DNA of 64,000 nt. Origin: Marinilabiliales bacterium. Its GTDB lineage: Bacteria > Bacteroidota > Bacteroidia > Bacteroidales > SZUA-534. Below the pieces are notes generated by a model, which saw only the letters and a list, made by a program, of their open reading frames with translations, ran no database searches and had not been told where the DNA came from. The stretch covers positions 470,032 through 534,031 of the forward strand of contig DOTG01000026.1 in NCBI GenBank assembly GCA_003512955.1, given 5' to 3'. Below, piece by piece: positions 26,838 to 35,560 of the stretch; the stretch's first letter is position 1, and every line of letters begins with the position of its first letter. Both the position numbers and the translations under genes were made by a program.

Positions 26838-27548
26838 GTGGGAAAAGGAAAGTTAAAAAAGTTTCAGGAAAACGCCACGTTTGATCACGTGATTGAGCCC
26901 GATGTGAAAGGCCATCTGGCATTTGATCATCCGTTGAAAGGAAACTGGAACCGGAATTTTTTCAAAAACAACCACCCCATTGTGGTTGAACTTGGTTGCG
27001 GCAAAGGTGAATATACTGTGGCTTTGGCCCGTTTATATCCCGATAAAAACTTTATTGGCGTTGATATCAAAGGCGCACGGATTTGGAAAGGGGCAAAAAC
27101 CAGCCTTGAAGAAAAACTTATGAATGTCGCCTTTTTAAGGACCCGCATTGAATTGATCAATGCCTTTTTTGCCCAAAACGAAGTAAGCGAAATTTGGATA
27201 ACCTTCCCCGATCCTCAGAAAAAAGCAAAACGTGCCAAGAAACGACTCACCTCTTCGGGATTCTTAAACCGCTACCAACAGTTTCTGACCGATGGAGGTT
27301 TGGTCCATTTAAAAACTGACAGTACGTTTTTGTATGAATACACGTTGCATCTGGTTCAGTTCAATGAATTGGAAATAATTAAACATTCCCCCGATCTTTA
27401 TAAAGAGGCATGGACTGATGAAATTCTATCCATCCAAACACATTACGAAAAGCTCCATATTGATGATGGCAACAACATCAATTACCTTGTTTTTAAACTA
27501 CCGCACGAAGACGGTTTGAGAGAACCTACTTTCCCTATCGATGACTGA
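26838..27548 (+). CDS. trmB: tRNA (guanine-N7-)-methyltransferase
   Basis: Makes 7-methylguanosine in tRNA, usually at position 46. The GTG start lies 11 bases after gldH. The 236-residue protein has the SAM-binding VVELGCGKGEYTVALA (~50-66), FIGVDIKGARIWKGA, and the TrmB signature ITFPDPQKKAKRAKKRL near 120, then HLKTDSTFLYEYTL. Its final bases overlap the next gene. Confidence 0.94.
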   Translation: MGKGKLKKFQENATFDHVIEPDVKGHLAFDHPLKGNWNRNFFKNNHPIVVELGCGKGEYTVALARLYPDKNFIGVDIKGARIWKGAKTSLEEKLMNVAFLRTRIELINAFFAQNEVSEIWITFPDPQKKAKRAKKRLTSSGFLNRYQQFLTDGGLVHLKTDSTFLYEYTLHLVQFNELEIIKHSPDLYKEAWTDEILSIQTHYEKLHIDDGNNINYLVFKLPHEDGLREPTFPIDD

Positions 27549-27885
27549 TCTTGATTTTTTCGACCGGGTTTATGAAGTAGTCCGGTTAATTCCTCCGGGA
27601 AGGGTTACCAGCTATGGTGCTATTGCTAAATTCATCGGATCGCCGCAAGCTTCAAGGTTTGTGGGTTATGCCATGAATGGTTCGCATACCCAGTCGGAAT
27701 TTGTCCCTGCCCACCGGGTGGTTAACCGTAACGGGATGTTAACCGGAAAACACCATTTTGGAGGCCCCGAAATTATGAAGCAGTTGCTTGAAAGTGAAGG
27801 TGCCATCATTGAAAACGACCAAATCCTGAATTTTAAAGAATTATTCTGGGACCCAACCCGGGAACTGATGCAAGGTTATCTTTAA
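27541..27885 (+). CDS. Alkyltransferase-like (ATL) protein lacking the catalytic cysteine
   Basis: A 114-residue protein of the MGMT/Ogt DNA-binding domain type: IPPGRVTSYGAIAKFIG recognises the DNA and RFVGYAMNG follows. The active site, normally PCHRV, reads PAHRVV, so the alkyl-accepting cysteine is missing. Such ATL proteins bind O6-alkylguanine and hand it to nucleotide excision repair rather than reversing it. It overlaps trmB by 8 bases, so it is translated from the same transcript. Confidence 0.88.
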   Translation: MTDLDFFDRVYEVVRLIPPGRVTSYGAIAKFIGSPQASRFVGYAMNGSHTQSEFVPAHRVVNRNGMLTGKHHFGGPEIMKQLLESEGAIIENDQILNFKELFWDPTRELMQGYL

Positions 27886-27982
27886 AAGTATTTGCCGTTT
27901 TCTAAAAAACTCTTTTTTCATCGGATGATCCGTGCATCTCCTTTTCTGCACCTAACCCCGAGGGGGTATCCCAGCTCAATTA

Positions 27983-29938
27983 TTAAAGGAAATCAAGGTT
28001 CGTGGTGACAGTAACAGCTAACTTTTTGTTCTTGGCGGGTTCTACCCATTGCAACACCGTGTTCAAAATTCCTTGCGGCCCATATCCGCAAAGGGCATGC
28101 AGTTCCTCAGGTGAGCCTTGTTCTACAAAAATGTCGGGAATTCCCAACCGCTTGATGGCAGTTTGGTAATTATTATCAGCCATAAATTCGAGGATGGCAC
28201 TGCCAAAACCGCCCATCAAAGCTCCGTCTTCCACGGTAAGCACTTTGTCGTAAACAGCAAATATCTCATGCAAAATGGCTTCATCCATGGGTTTAACAAA
28301 CCGCATATCATAATGGGCATACTCAATGTTGGCTTCGGCCAGTTCATTGGCAAGTTGAGCCACAAAAAGTCCCGTATTTCCAATCGTTAAAATGGCGAGG
28401 CCTTTCCCGGAATGCAGTTTGCGGGCTTTTCCCACAGTTATGGTTTCAAAGGGCTGTTTCCAGTCGGTAATAATTCCACGTCCGCGAGGGTAGCGGATAG
28501 AAAATGGCCCCATGTTGTTTTGCTGTGCCGTAAACATCATGTTCCGGAGCTCGATTTCATCCATGGGAGCGGCTACAATCATGTTTGGGATGTTGCGCAT
28601 GTAAGCAATATCATACGCCCCGTGGTGCGTGGGGCCATCGGCGCCAACCAGTCCCCCTCTGTCGAGACAGAAAACTACATTTAGCTTTTGAAGGGCTACA
28701 TCGTGAATCACTTGGTCGTACGCCCGCTGCATAAAGGTAGAATAGATGTTGCAAAAAGGGACCAATCCCTGCGCAGCTAGTCCTGCCGAAAAAGTCACCG
28801 CGTGTTGTTCGGCAATTCCCACATCAAAAGTCCTTTCGGGCATGGCTGCCATCATGATGTTTAAGCTGCATCCTGTGGGCATGGCAGGAGTTATTCCTAC
28901 AATTTTTTCGTTCTGTTGCGCTAATTCCAAAAGGGTGTGGCCAAATACATCCTGAAACCTTGGAGGAATAGGTTCATCGGATTCGCTGGTAATTAATTTA
29001 CCTGTATTTTTATCGAAAGGACCCGGTGCATGCCAAGTGGTTTGATCGAGTTCCGCTTGTTTAAATCCTTTCCCTTTTACTGTTTTGATGTGCAAAAGCT
29101 TTGGTCCCGGGATTTTCCGTAAATCATCGAGCACCTTGGTAAGGTAAACCACATCGTGGCCATCCACTGGACCAAAATACCTGAAATTCATCGATTCAAA
29201 AAAGTTCCCCTGTTTCATCAGGATGGCTTTGATACCATGATCAATTTTTTGGATTAATGCTTGGGTGTTCGGCCCAAAACGGTTCAATTTCCCAAGTACA
29301 TTCCAAACATCATCTTTTAACTTGTTATAAGCCTGCGACGTAGCAATGTCCACCAAATATTCTTTAAAAGCTCCCACATTAGGGTCAATAGCCATGTTGT
29401 TGTCGTTCAGGATTACCAGCAAGTTCGATTTTTGAACACCGGCGTTATTCAAACCTTCAAAAGCCAAACCTCCGGTGATGGCTCCGTCGCCGATAACGGC
29501 CACCACTTGCCGGTCTTTTTCTTTTTTTAGTTTTGAAGCCACCGCCAATCCAAGGGCGGCAGAAATTGAGGTGGATGAGTGCCCCACCCCAAAGGCATCA
29601 TACAGGCTTTCGAAGCGGTTGGGGAATCCACTGATTCCGTTCAATCTCCGGTTGGTGCGGAACTTATCACGCCTTCCGGTTAAAATTTTGTGCCCATAGG
29701 CTTGATGCCCTACATCCCAAACCACTTGATCGTAAGGGGTGTTAAACACATAATGCAAAGCTACCGAAAGTTCTACCACACCAAGGCTGGCACCAAAATG
29801 GCCGGGATGCTCACAAACCACATCAATGATAAACTGACGGAGTTCATCGCACAAAGCAACAAGTTCCTGATTTGAGAGTTTTTTTAAATCGTCAGGAGAA
29901 TTAATGGAAGAAAGAATTTTACCCGCACCGGAACCCAT
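27983..29938 (-). CDS. dxs: 1-deoxy-D-xylulose-5-phosphate synthase
   Basis: First enzyme of the MEP isoprenoid pathway: condenses pyruvate and glyceraldehyde 3-phosphate with thiamine diphosphate. The 651-residue protein has GHFGASLGVVELSVALHYV near 45, DVGHQAYGHKILTGR near 75, the ThDP-binding VVAVIGDGAITGG near 150, the pyrimidine-domain GIAEQHAVTFSAGLA near 370 and GPTHHGAYDIAYMR near 430, then a transketolase C-terminal domain. A short extra tail follows the usual end. Single gene, convergent with the ATL operon. Confidence 0.96.
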   Translation of the reverse strand: MGSGAGKILSSINSPDDLKKLSNQELVALCDELRQFIIDVVCEHPGHFGASLGVVELSVALHYVFNTPYDQVVWDVGHQAYGHKILTGRRDKFRTNRRLNGISGFPNRFESLYDAFGVGHSSTSISAALGLAVASKLKKEKDRQVVAVIGDGAITGGLAFEGLNNAGVQKSNLLVILNDNNMAIDPNVGAFKEYLVDIATSQAYNKLKDDVWNVLGKLNRFGPNTQALIQKIDHGIKAILMKQGNFFESMNFRYFGPVDGHDVVYLTKVLDDLRKIPGPKLLHIKTVKGKGFKQAELDQTTWHAPGPFDKNTGKLITSESDEPIPPRFQDVFGHTLLELAQQNEKIVGITPAMPTGCSLNIMMAAMPERTFDVGIAEQHAVTFSAGLAAQGLVPFCNIYSTFMQRAYDQVIHDVALQKLNVVFCLDRGGLVGADGPTHHGAYDIAYMRNIPNMIVAAPMDEIELRNMMFTAQQNNMGPFSIRYPRGRGIITDWKQPFETITVGKARKLHSGKGLAILTIGNTGLFVAQLANELAEANIEYAHYDMRFVKPMDEAILHEIFAVYDKVLTVEDGALMGGFGSAILEFMADNNYQTAIKRLGIPDIFVEQGSPEELHALCGYGPQGILNTVLQWVEPAKNKKLAVTVTTNLDFL

Positions 29939-29963
29939 ACCTCTTATTAAAATTTTAAGTCTG

Positions 29964-29971
29964 CAAATATA
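29964..29971 (-). promoter_or_regulatory. -7 element for dxs
   Basis: Read on the minus strand this is TATATTTG followed by C, a full TAnnTTTG match 25 bases before the dxs start codon. A TTG lies upstream with somewhat long spacing. Confidence 0.5.
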
Positions 29972-30053
29972 ACAATTATTTAACCTTTAAAAGGTTCAAC
30001 CTCTTTTGAATATCTATATATTTTGATTAACCAAGCGGTAGAATAAACGAGCC

Positions 30054-31112
30054 TTATTCTTTTTTGTTACCTTTTATTTTGAATTTATTTTTAATCCAGC
30101 GTGGAAAGACAAATGCCCCGATGATTAAATAGGGATAATAGGTAAATAACCGCCATAGTAAAGCCATTAAAATGGCAACCTCGGCAAAGGGAAGAAAATC
30201 GCCCAGGTATTCTGCAAAAACATATTCTGAAAGGCCGCTTCCCCCTGGTGTTGGGCTAACCAGCATCATGATCCACATGACCAACTGCCGCCCAAAAAGC
30301 AGAAAATGGTCATCGATAATAAAGAAGGCTAAAAAGAGAGCATTCACCACCCAGTACCGGGCTGTCCATGAAAGTGCGGTGGCACCAAAAGTCTTTAACC
30401 AAAATTTCACGGGTTGTTTTTTTAACTCTTTGGAGCTTTCAATAATTTCGTCACCTGCTTTGTTTGCCCCGGAGCGCCACCTACGGATAAAAGGCAAACG
30501 GAATACCTGCAACAACAACCATTTGAACCCCCTAGGGTTTTTGAACAAAGCGTACGAAATTAAAAGTACCCACAAAAATTTTAAACTATAACCTACCAAA
30601 GCGGCAATTAAAAAGGGATTGGTAAGTGAAATGCCGCCCCCGATGGCAAATAATTGTTGCGTTTTAAGAAAAACAAGAACTAAAGGGAACATGATGACAA
30701 AATACAATTCATCGAGGAGCGAGGTGGCCATTACTATAGCAGTGCTTTTTCCTACGCCAATGCCCTCTTTGTTCACGTATAAAATGGCTACGCTGGTTCC
30801 ACCAATGGCACTCGGGGTGATGGCTGAGGTAAATTCCCAAAGCATGATGATTCGGAAAGATTGAAGCCAGGTCAGGCGATTATCGGACAGTACCCGAATC
30901 CGTATCATGTACCCAAAATCTCGGGTGGCCATCAATAATGCAGCAACCAGCAACCATATTACAGAATTAAACGTGAAAACAACGGTATCAAACGCCTGCG
31001 GATTAAAATTTTTAAAAATAAAATAGGCCACTACCCCCAACCCCAATAACGTGGGCAAAATAATTTTCGAGATTTTTATCTGGCGGAAGGGATCATCAGG
31101 AATTTGAACCAT
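30054..31112 (-). CDS. Lysylphosphatidylglycerol synthase/UPF0104 family membrane protein
   Basis: A 352-residue integral membrane protein with about eight hydrophobic segments, matching the flippase-like domain of the UPF0104/YbhN family (IGGTSVAILYVNKEGIGVGK, SPTPGGSGLSEYVF near 290, and LLWRLFTYYPYLIIGAF near 325). It lacks the aminoacyl-transferase domain of MprF, so it is more likely a lipid or polyprenyl-linked substrate flippase. The start at 31112 (MVQIPDDPFRQ) avoids a polar, unlikely extension from upstream ATGs. Monocistronic. Confidence 0.8.
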   Translation of the reverse strand: MVQIPDDPFRQIKISKIILPTLLGLGVVAYFIFKNFNPQAFDTVVFTFNSVIWLLVAALLMATRDFGYMIRIRVLSDNRLTWLQSFRIIMLWEFTSAITPSAIGGTSVAILYVNKEGIGVGKSTAIVMATSLLDELYFVIMFPLVLVFLKTQQLFAIGGGISLTNPFLIAALVGYSLKFLWVLLISYALFKNPRGFKWLLLQVFRLPFIRRWRSGANKAGDEIIESSKELKKQPVKFWLKTFGATALSWTARYWVVNALFLAFFIIDDHFLLFGRQLVMWIMMLVSPTPGGSGLSEYVFAEYLGDFLPFAEVAILMALLWRLFTYYPYLIIGAFVFPRWIKNKFKIKGNKKE

Positions 31113-31191
31113 ATCAAGTAGTTTGGTGCAATTTATTAATTCATGGTAGTAATACCAATAATTAAGCAAAAAGTTTTCCCCCTTTCATCAA

Positions 31192-31221
31192 ACGATAGTA
31201 TTCTATTTTTTATGATGAAAG
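31192..31221. repeat. 9-bp perfect inverted repeat in the divergent intergenic region
   Basis: CTTTCATCA (31192-31200) and its complement (31213-31221) flank a 12-base AT-rich loop, upstream of both the UPF0104 gene and the antiporter gene. It could be an operator or a small hairpin; nothing else is obvious in 31113-31413. Confidence 0.35.
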
Positions 31222-31413
31222 CCAAATTAACTGGAATTCCAATTCTGATAAGTTTTTAGTATTTTGCAAAGCAAGTTTGAATACACTGTAACAAGAGATG
31301 CTTTTTATCTGTTTCATTACCGGTTTTGTCATCAGCCATTTTTACAAACTTAAAATGAAGGAATGTAACCCACTGATAAACGTTGCCAATAACCTAAAAA
31401 TCAAAACATTTTC

Positions 31414-33414
31414 ATGGAACTGTCCATCTTAAAAGACATAGTCATTATTTTTAGCCTATCACTATTTGTGAACCTTGTCTTTACCCGGTTTAAGGTTCCC
31501 TCAGTGGTTGGATATTTATTGACCGGAATATTAGCCGGCCCACATTTGCTGGGGCTCATCCGCTCAGAACATGAATTGGAACTGATGGCCGAAATCGGGG
31601 TGGTTTTGTTGATGTTTACCATCGGGCTGGAATTTTCCATCAAGCACCTGATTAAAATCCGGAATGTGGTTTTTTTGGGTGGTTTTATTCAGGTGGCCGT
31701 CACAGCGTCCGCTTTTACCATTATTTCTTTGTTTTATCATCTCGATTTTAAAACAGCTATTTTCATCGGTTTTATTGTTGCGTTGAGTAGTTCGGCGTTG
31801 GTTTTAAAAATTTTACAAGAACGATCCGAGCTTACCTCCAACTATGGCCGGACCGTCCTCGGCGTATTGATTTTTCAAGACTTGCTGTTAGTCCCCTTGT
31901 TGCTGCTTACTGATTTTTTAGGAAACGGCCCCAACCATATTTGGTTAGAGATGGGCGGATTAATCCTGAAAGTTTTGTTTATTGGAGGAATCATTTTTGT
32001 TGGAACCCGATGGTTGGTTCCGTGGCTGCTGCATAAAATTGCGCTGGCCAAAAGTCAGGAATTATTTACCATGAGTATTTTCCTCATCTGCCTGTCAATC
32101 GCTTTATTGACTTCGGAAATGGGGATGTCGCTAGCTTTTGGTGCCTTTTTGGCCGGATTGATGATTTCTGATTCCGAGTACAGCCACCAAGCTTTTGGAA
32201 ACCTCATCCCATTTAAAGATACTTTTACCAGCTTCTTCTTTGTTTCTATTGGTATGTTGCTCAATATGGATTTTGTCATCCATCATTTTTCATTGGTACT
32301 ATTGAGTGTGGGGTTGATACTTATAGTTAAAACTGCTGTGGCTGGAGCTACCGGTTTTATTTTAGGCCACACCTTTAAAGGGACTATTTTGGTGGGGTTG
32401 GCGTTGAGTCAGGTGGGTGAGTTCTCGTTTTTGTTGGCAAAAATCGGGTTCAAATTCCAGCTAATCTCAAATTTTTATTACCAGTTGTTTATCGCTGTGG
32501 CCGTGCTTACCATGTCGGCCACCCCTTTCCTGATAAAGGCAGCAAATCCTTTGACCAATCTTTTGCTTAAACTGCCACTTCCTAGGGTAATGGTTCATGG
32601 GTTATTCCCTTTACGCGAAGTTTTTATCCCCACCATGAAAAACCATTTGGTGATTATTGGCAAAGACATCCGGGCACAAAAGCTGTCGGTAATGTCAAAA
32701 TACATCCACCTTCCTTATATCTCCATTTCCTTCGATCCCGCCTTGGTGCGTAAGCGTCAAAATTTAGGAGAGCCGGTTTTGTATGGCGACGCGACCAATG
32801 AACCTATTTTGCAAAAAGCCCATGTGGATAAAGCTGATATCGTGATTATTTCAGTTGGCGATAAAATTGCGGCCACCGCCATTGTGGATAAAGTACGGAA
32901 ACTGAACAAACATGCCTACATTATTATGCGGGCAAAATATATTGAAGATATTGAATACCTCTATAAGTTTGGAGCCGATCAGGTCATCCCCGAAAAGTTT
33001 GAAATCGCCATTGAGTTGTTCAGCCATGTCTTGCGGAAACGGCTGTTGCCCGAAAAAGAAATCAACCAGGTATTGGCCAAAATCCGGACGGATTATTACG
33101 GGATTTTCCGTGAAAAAGACCTGAAGAATCAGCCCACCATCATAGATCAGCTTCCAAATATTGATATTTTAGCTGTAAAAATACCTATCCATTCCGTAGC
33201 TAAAAACAAAACCTTGGCAGAACTGCAATTACGCAAACAAATGGGGGTTACCCTATTGGCCCTAAAACGTGGTGAGGCCATCATTGGTCCTCCGGGACCC
33301 GAAACCCAATTGCAGGAAGGAGACATTGCTTATTTGCTGGGGAATCCTGAACAAGTGGCCTTTGCCCTTGAATGGTTGACGAACGAAAATTCCAGGTTAC
33401 CGATAGTTTCTTAA
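31414..33414 (+). CDS. CPA2 family monovalent cation:proton antiporter with RCK domains
   Basis: A 666-residue transporter of the KefB/KefC type. Residues ~1-385 are the Na+/H+ exchanger-like membrane domain with about 12 helices (SVVGYLLTGILAGPHLLGL, GLEFSIKHL, ALSSSALVLKIL, AFGAFLAGLMIS, LSQVGEFSFLLAK). Residues ~410-530 form an RCK (TrkA-N) domain and ~570-660 a TrkA-C domain. The nucleotide-binding glycine motif of the RCK is unusual: HLVIIGKDIRAQKL lacks the second and third glycines of GxGxxG. The transported ion (K+ or Na+) is not known. Monocistronic; a small hairpin (33443-33462) follows. Confidence 0.88.
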   Translation: MELSILKDIVIIFSLSLFVNLVFTRFKVPSVVGYLLTGILAGPHLLGLIRSEHELELMAEIGVVLLMFTIGLEFSIKHLIKIRNVVFLGGFIQVAVTASAFTIISLFYHLDFKTAIFIGFIVALSSSALVLKILQERSELTSNYGRTVLGVLIFQDLLLVPLLLLTDFLGNGPNHIWLEMGGLILKVLFIGGIIFVGTRWLVPWLLHKIALAKSQELFTMSIFLICLSIALLTSEMGMSLAFGAFLAGLMISDSEYSHQAFGNLIPFKDTFTSFFFVSIGMLLNMDFVIHHFSLVLLSVGLILIVKTAVAGATGFILGHTFKGTILVGLALSQVGEFSFLLAKIGFKFQLISNFYYQLFIAVAVLTMSATPFLIKAANPLTNLLLKLPLPRVMVHGLFPLREVFIPTMKNHLVIIGKDIRAQKLSVMSKYIHLPYISISFDPALVRKRQNLGEPVLYGDATNEPILQKAHVDKADIVIISVGDKIAATAIVDKVRKLNKHAYIIMRAKYIEDIEYLYKFGADQVIPEKFEIAIELFSHVLRKRLLPEKEINQVLAKIRTDYYGIFREKDLKNQPTIIDQLPNIDILAVKIPIHSVAKNKTLAELQLRKQMGVTLLALKRGEAIIGPPGPETQLQEGDIAYLLGNPEQVAFALEWLTNENSRLPIVS

Positions 33415-33583
33415 AAATTCAATAAAAGTGGATGGATTCGCGAACCTTAACTTATAAAGGTTGTTCCATAACTCTAACATTGATTCAAAGGGAATAAGAG
33501 AATAATGATTTTATAGTCATCGAATAACTGGCGGAATTTAAGAAAAACAAAACGTGAAAAACAATTTCTCAAACTACTGAAAA

Positions 33584-34039
33584 ATGGAAAAAAACGACAG
33601 AAGTTATACAAACGGCGAAATAACCGTCCATTGGAAACCAAAAGAATGTGTTCATGCCGGAACCTGTTTCAGGGAACTCCGCAAGGTGTTCGACCCTTCG
33701 CGGAGGCCTTGGATAGACTTGAGCCAGGCTTCAACCGAACAAATTATTGATATTGTTGAGCGCTGCCCCACCGATGCGCTAACCTATGAGCGGAATACTG
33801 CCGGTGCCGATGCTGAAAGTACCCCTTCGTCGAAGCCTCCCCAAGCGGAGAAAGTGCATTTTAGTATCATGCGCAATGGCCCTATCTTGGCCGAAGGACA
33901 TTTTACCGTAATAAAACCCAATGGTACCGAGCAGGAAATAAAGAGCATCACCTCATTTTGCCGATGCGGCATGAGCCACAACCAGCCTTTTTGTGATGGC
34001 TCCCATAACAAAAAGGGGTTCTTTCCCGATAATTATTAA
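33584..34039 (+). CDS. Fer4_19 plus CDGSH iron-sulfur domain fusion protein
   Basis: A 151-residue protein with two iron-sulfur modules. Residues ~8-70 (VHWKPKECVHAGTCFREL ... IVERCPTDALTYE) fit the divergent mono-cluster Fer4_19 domain; residues ~95-150 are a CDGSH domain (CRCGMSHNQPFCDGSHNKKGF), which holds a [2Fe-2S] cluster with three Cys and one His. This fusion is common in bacteria and its role is not known; electron transfer or cluster delivery is likely. A second CDGSH gene follows 11 bases later. Confidence 0.88.
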   Translation: MEKNDRSYTNGEITVHWKPKECVHAGTCFRELRKVFDPSRRPWIDLSQASTEQIIDIVERCPTDALTYERNTAGADAESTPSSKPPQAEKVHFSIMRNGPILAEGHFTVIKPNGTEQEIKSITSFCRCGMSHNQPFCDGSHNKKGFFPDNY

Positions 34040-34050
34040 AAACAATTTGT

Positions 34051-34236
34051 ATGAACAATTCACCAGATAAAACCAAAGTAACAGCCATTAAAGACGGACC
34101 CCTGATGGTTGAGGGTAATTTCACCGTTAAAGGAGTGGAAGGGCAGGTACTTTCCACCATGGACAAGGTTTTTTTGTGCCGTTGTGGAAAATCGGCGAAT
34201 AAACCCTTTTGCGATGGTTCGCACCGAAATAAGTAA
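34051..34236 (+). CDS. Small CDGSH iron-sulfur domain protein
   Basis: A 61-residue protein consisting only of a CDGSH domain: GPLMVEGNFTV at the start and CRCGKSANKPFCDGSHRNK at the end, with all four [2Fe-2S] ligands present. It stops three residues after the ligand His, shorter than usual. It shares an operon with the Fer4_19-CDGSH gene and may have arisen from its C-terminal half by duplication. Confidence 0.85.
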   Translation: MNNSPDKTKVTAIKDGPLMVEGNFTVKGVEGQVLSTMDKVFLCRCGKSANKPFCDGSHRNK

Positions 34237-34425
34237 TAACCATTTTTGCAATATAGGTTTTCTTGCTGCGCCTTTTTATGAACCCGCGGAATAGTTCTTT
34301 TTTCTGCTGCTATACATTTATTGAATAATGGCATGTCAGAAATTTGTTTAAAAAAACTACCTTAGCTATTTATTGGCCGATGCCGAAAAGCCTTAAAAGA
34401 GTAGGAAAACTTAAACACAAAGCTT

Positions 34426-35400
34426 ATGACCTTCTTAAAAATTATTTTTTGGATTTTATTCCTCTATGGAATTATTGGGTTCATTTTAGCCATGGTGACT
34501 AAACATAGAACCAGTGGCTTCAAAATTATTTTACCCTTACACCTTCCGGCGTTAATAGGCGGTTTTTTAATGGTGCTGCTTTTATCGTTAATTGTTTTAA
34601 TTGATGCCCAACAAGTAGGGGTACTTGTCACACCTTCTGGGGTAGAAGATGAAGAACTTCACACGGGGTGGCACTTGGTTGCCCCATGGAACGATGTTCA
34701 TAAAATGGATAAGACCGTTTGGGTTTACACCTGTGCAAATGCCACTAATGAAGGCTCCCAGCCAAATTCCGATGCTATTTGGGCACCTACCAAAGATGGT
34801 ATCAAAGTGGGTTTTGATGTTTCTGTATCGTGGCGCATAACGCCGGATGAAGCCAGTTGGATTTACCAAAATGTGACCGAAAATGACGGTGGAAATTCAG
34901 GAAGGTATCTGTGGCTCGAAGACAATGTGATACGCACCAAATTAAAATCGGCTTTAGCACTCACCGTTTCAAATTATTCGCCCATCGAGGTTTACAGTAT
35001 CAAACGGGAAGAGATTCAGCAACGGGTAGAAGAACGCATGAAAAAAGAAATTCTTGGATACAAGCTAATTCTAGAACAGATTGATTTGCGCGAAGTGTAT
35101 TATAATGCTGAATATGAAGTAGCTATTAACAACAAAAAACTGGCCGAACAGGAAGCCATGCGGTTGGTAGAGGTGACCAAACAAAAAGAAGAACAACTGA
35201 AACAGGCCGAAATTGAGAAAAACATTGCCATTCAAAAAGCCGAAGGTGAAGCGAAAGCTCTTCAGATAAAAGGAAATTCGTTGAGTATGAATCCGAAGAT
35301 TATCCAGCTGGAATGGATAAACAAATGGGACGGTAAACTCCCCACGTACATGATGGGGAACGGGCAAGGCGTTATTTTAAGCCTTCCGGATACTAAATAA
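34426..35400 (+). CDS. SPFH/Band 7 (prohibitin-like) membrane protein
   Basis: A 324-residue protein with two N-terminal hydrophobic segments (~5-25 and ~43-65), an SPFH domain (~65-235: AQQVGVLVTPSGVEDEELHTGWHLVAPW, DGIKVGFDVSVSWRI, REEIQQRVEERMKKEI) and a charged coiled coil (~215-285, EQEAMRLVEVTKQKEEQL). Such proteins make ring-like membrane scaffolds; the specific partner is unknown. Monocistronic, followed by a hairpin repeat between convergent genes. Confidence 0.85.
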   Translation: MTFLKIIFWILFLYGIIGFILAMVTKHRTSGFKIILPLHLPALIGGFLMVLLLSLIVLIDAQQVGVLVTPSGVEDEELHTGWHLVAPWNDVHKMDKTVWVYTCANATNEGSQPNSDAIWAPTKDGIKVGFDVSVSWRITPDEASWIYQNVTENDGGNSGRYLWLEDNVIRTKLKSALALTVSNYSPIEVYSIKREEIQQRVEERMKKEILGYKLILEQIDLREVYYNAEYEVAINNKKLAEQEAMRLVEVTKQKEEQLKQAEIEKNIAIQKAEGEAKALQIKGNSLSMNPKIIQLEWINKWDGKLPTYMMGNGQGVILSLPDTK

Positions 35401-35442
35401 TGGGAAAGAATAGGAAGAATGGACAGATATTAAGTTTTTTAT

Positions 35443-35524
35443 CCTTATTTCCGCAAGTCACGGGGTGACTCAATTTGACACAAGAAGGCAAACAATTGTT
35501 GTTCAATTAGTCATCTCGTGACTT
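35443..35524. repeat. Hairpin repeat, copy 1 (between convergent genes)
   Basis: Arms CACGGGGTGACT (35459-35470) and AGTCATCTCGTG (35509-35520) surround a 38-base core with GAAGGCAAACAATTGTT. A second copy lies at 47100-47178. The left flank CCTTATTTCCGCAAGT (35443-35458) matches, with one change, the 3' coding end of purN read on the other strand. It may serve as a bidirectional terminator here. Confidence 0.85.
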
Positions 35525-35560
35525 TTTCAAAGGTTTCCCAGATGATTTGCGGATTTTAGA

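Noticed and set aside
31414..33414. Naming the CPA2 antiporter kefB or kefC
   Set aside because: Glutathione-gating residues could not be confirmed and the RCK glycine motif is atypical, so only the family is given.
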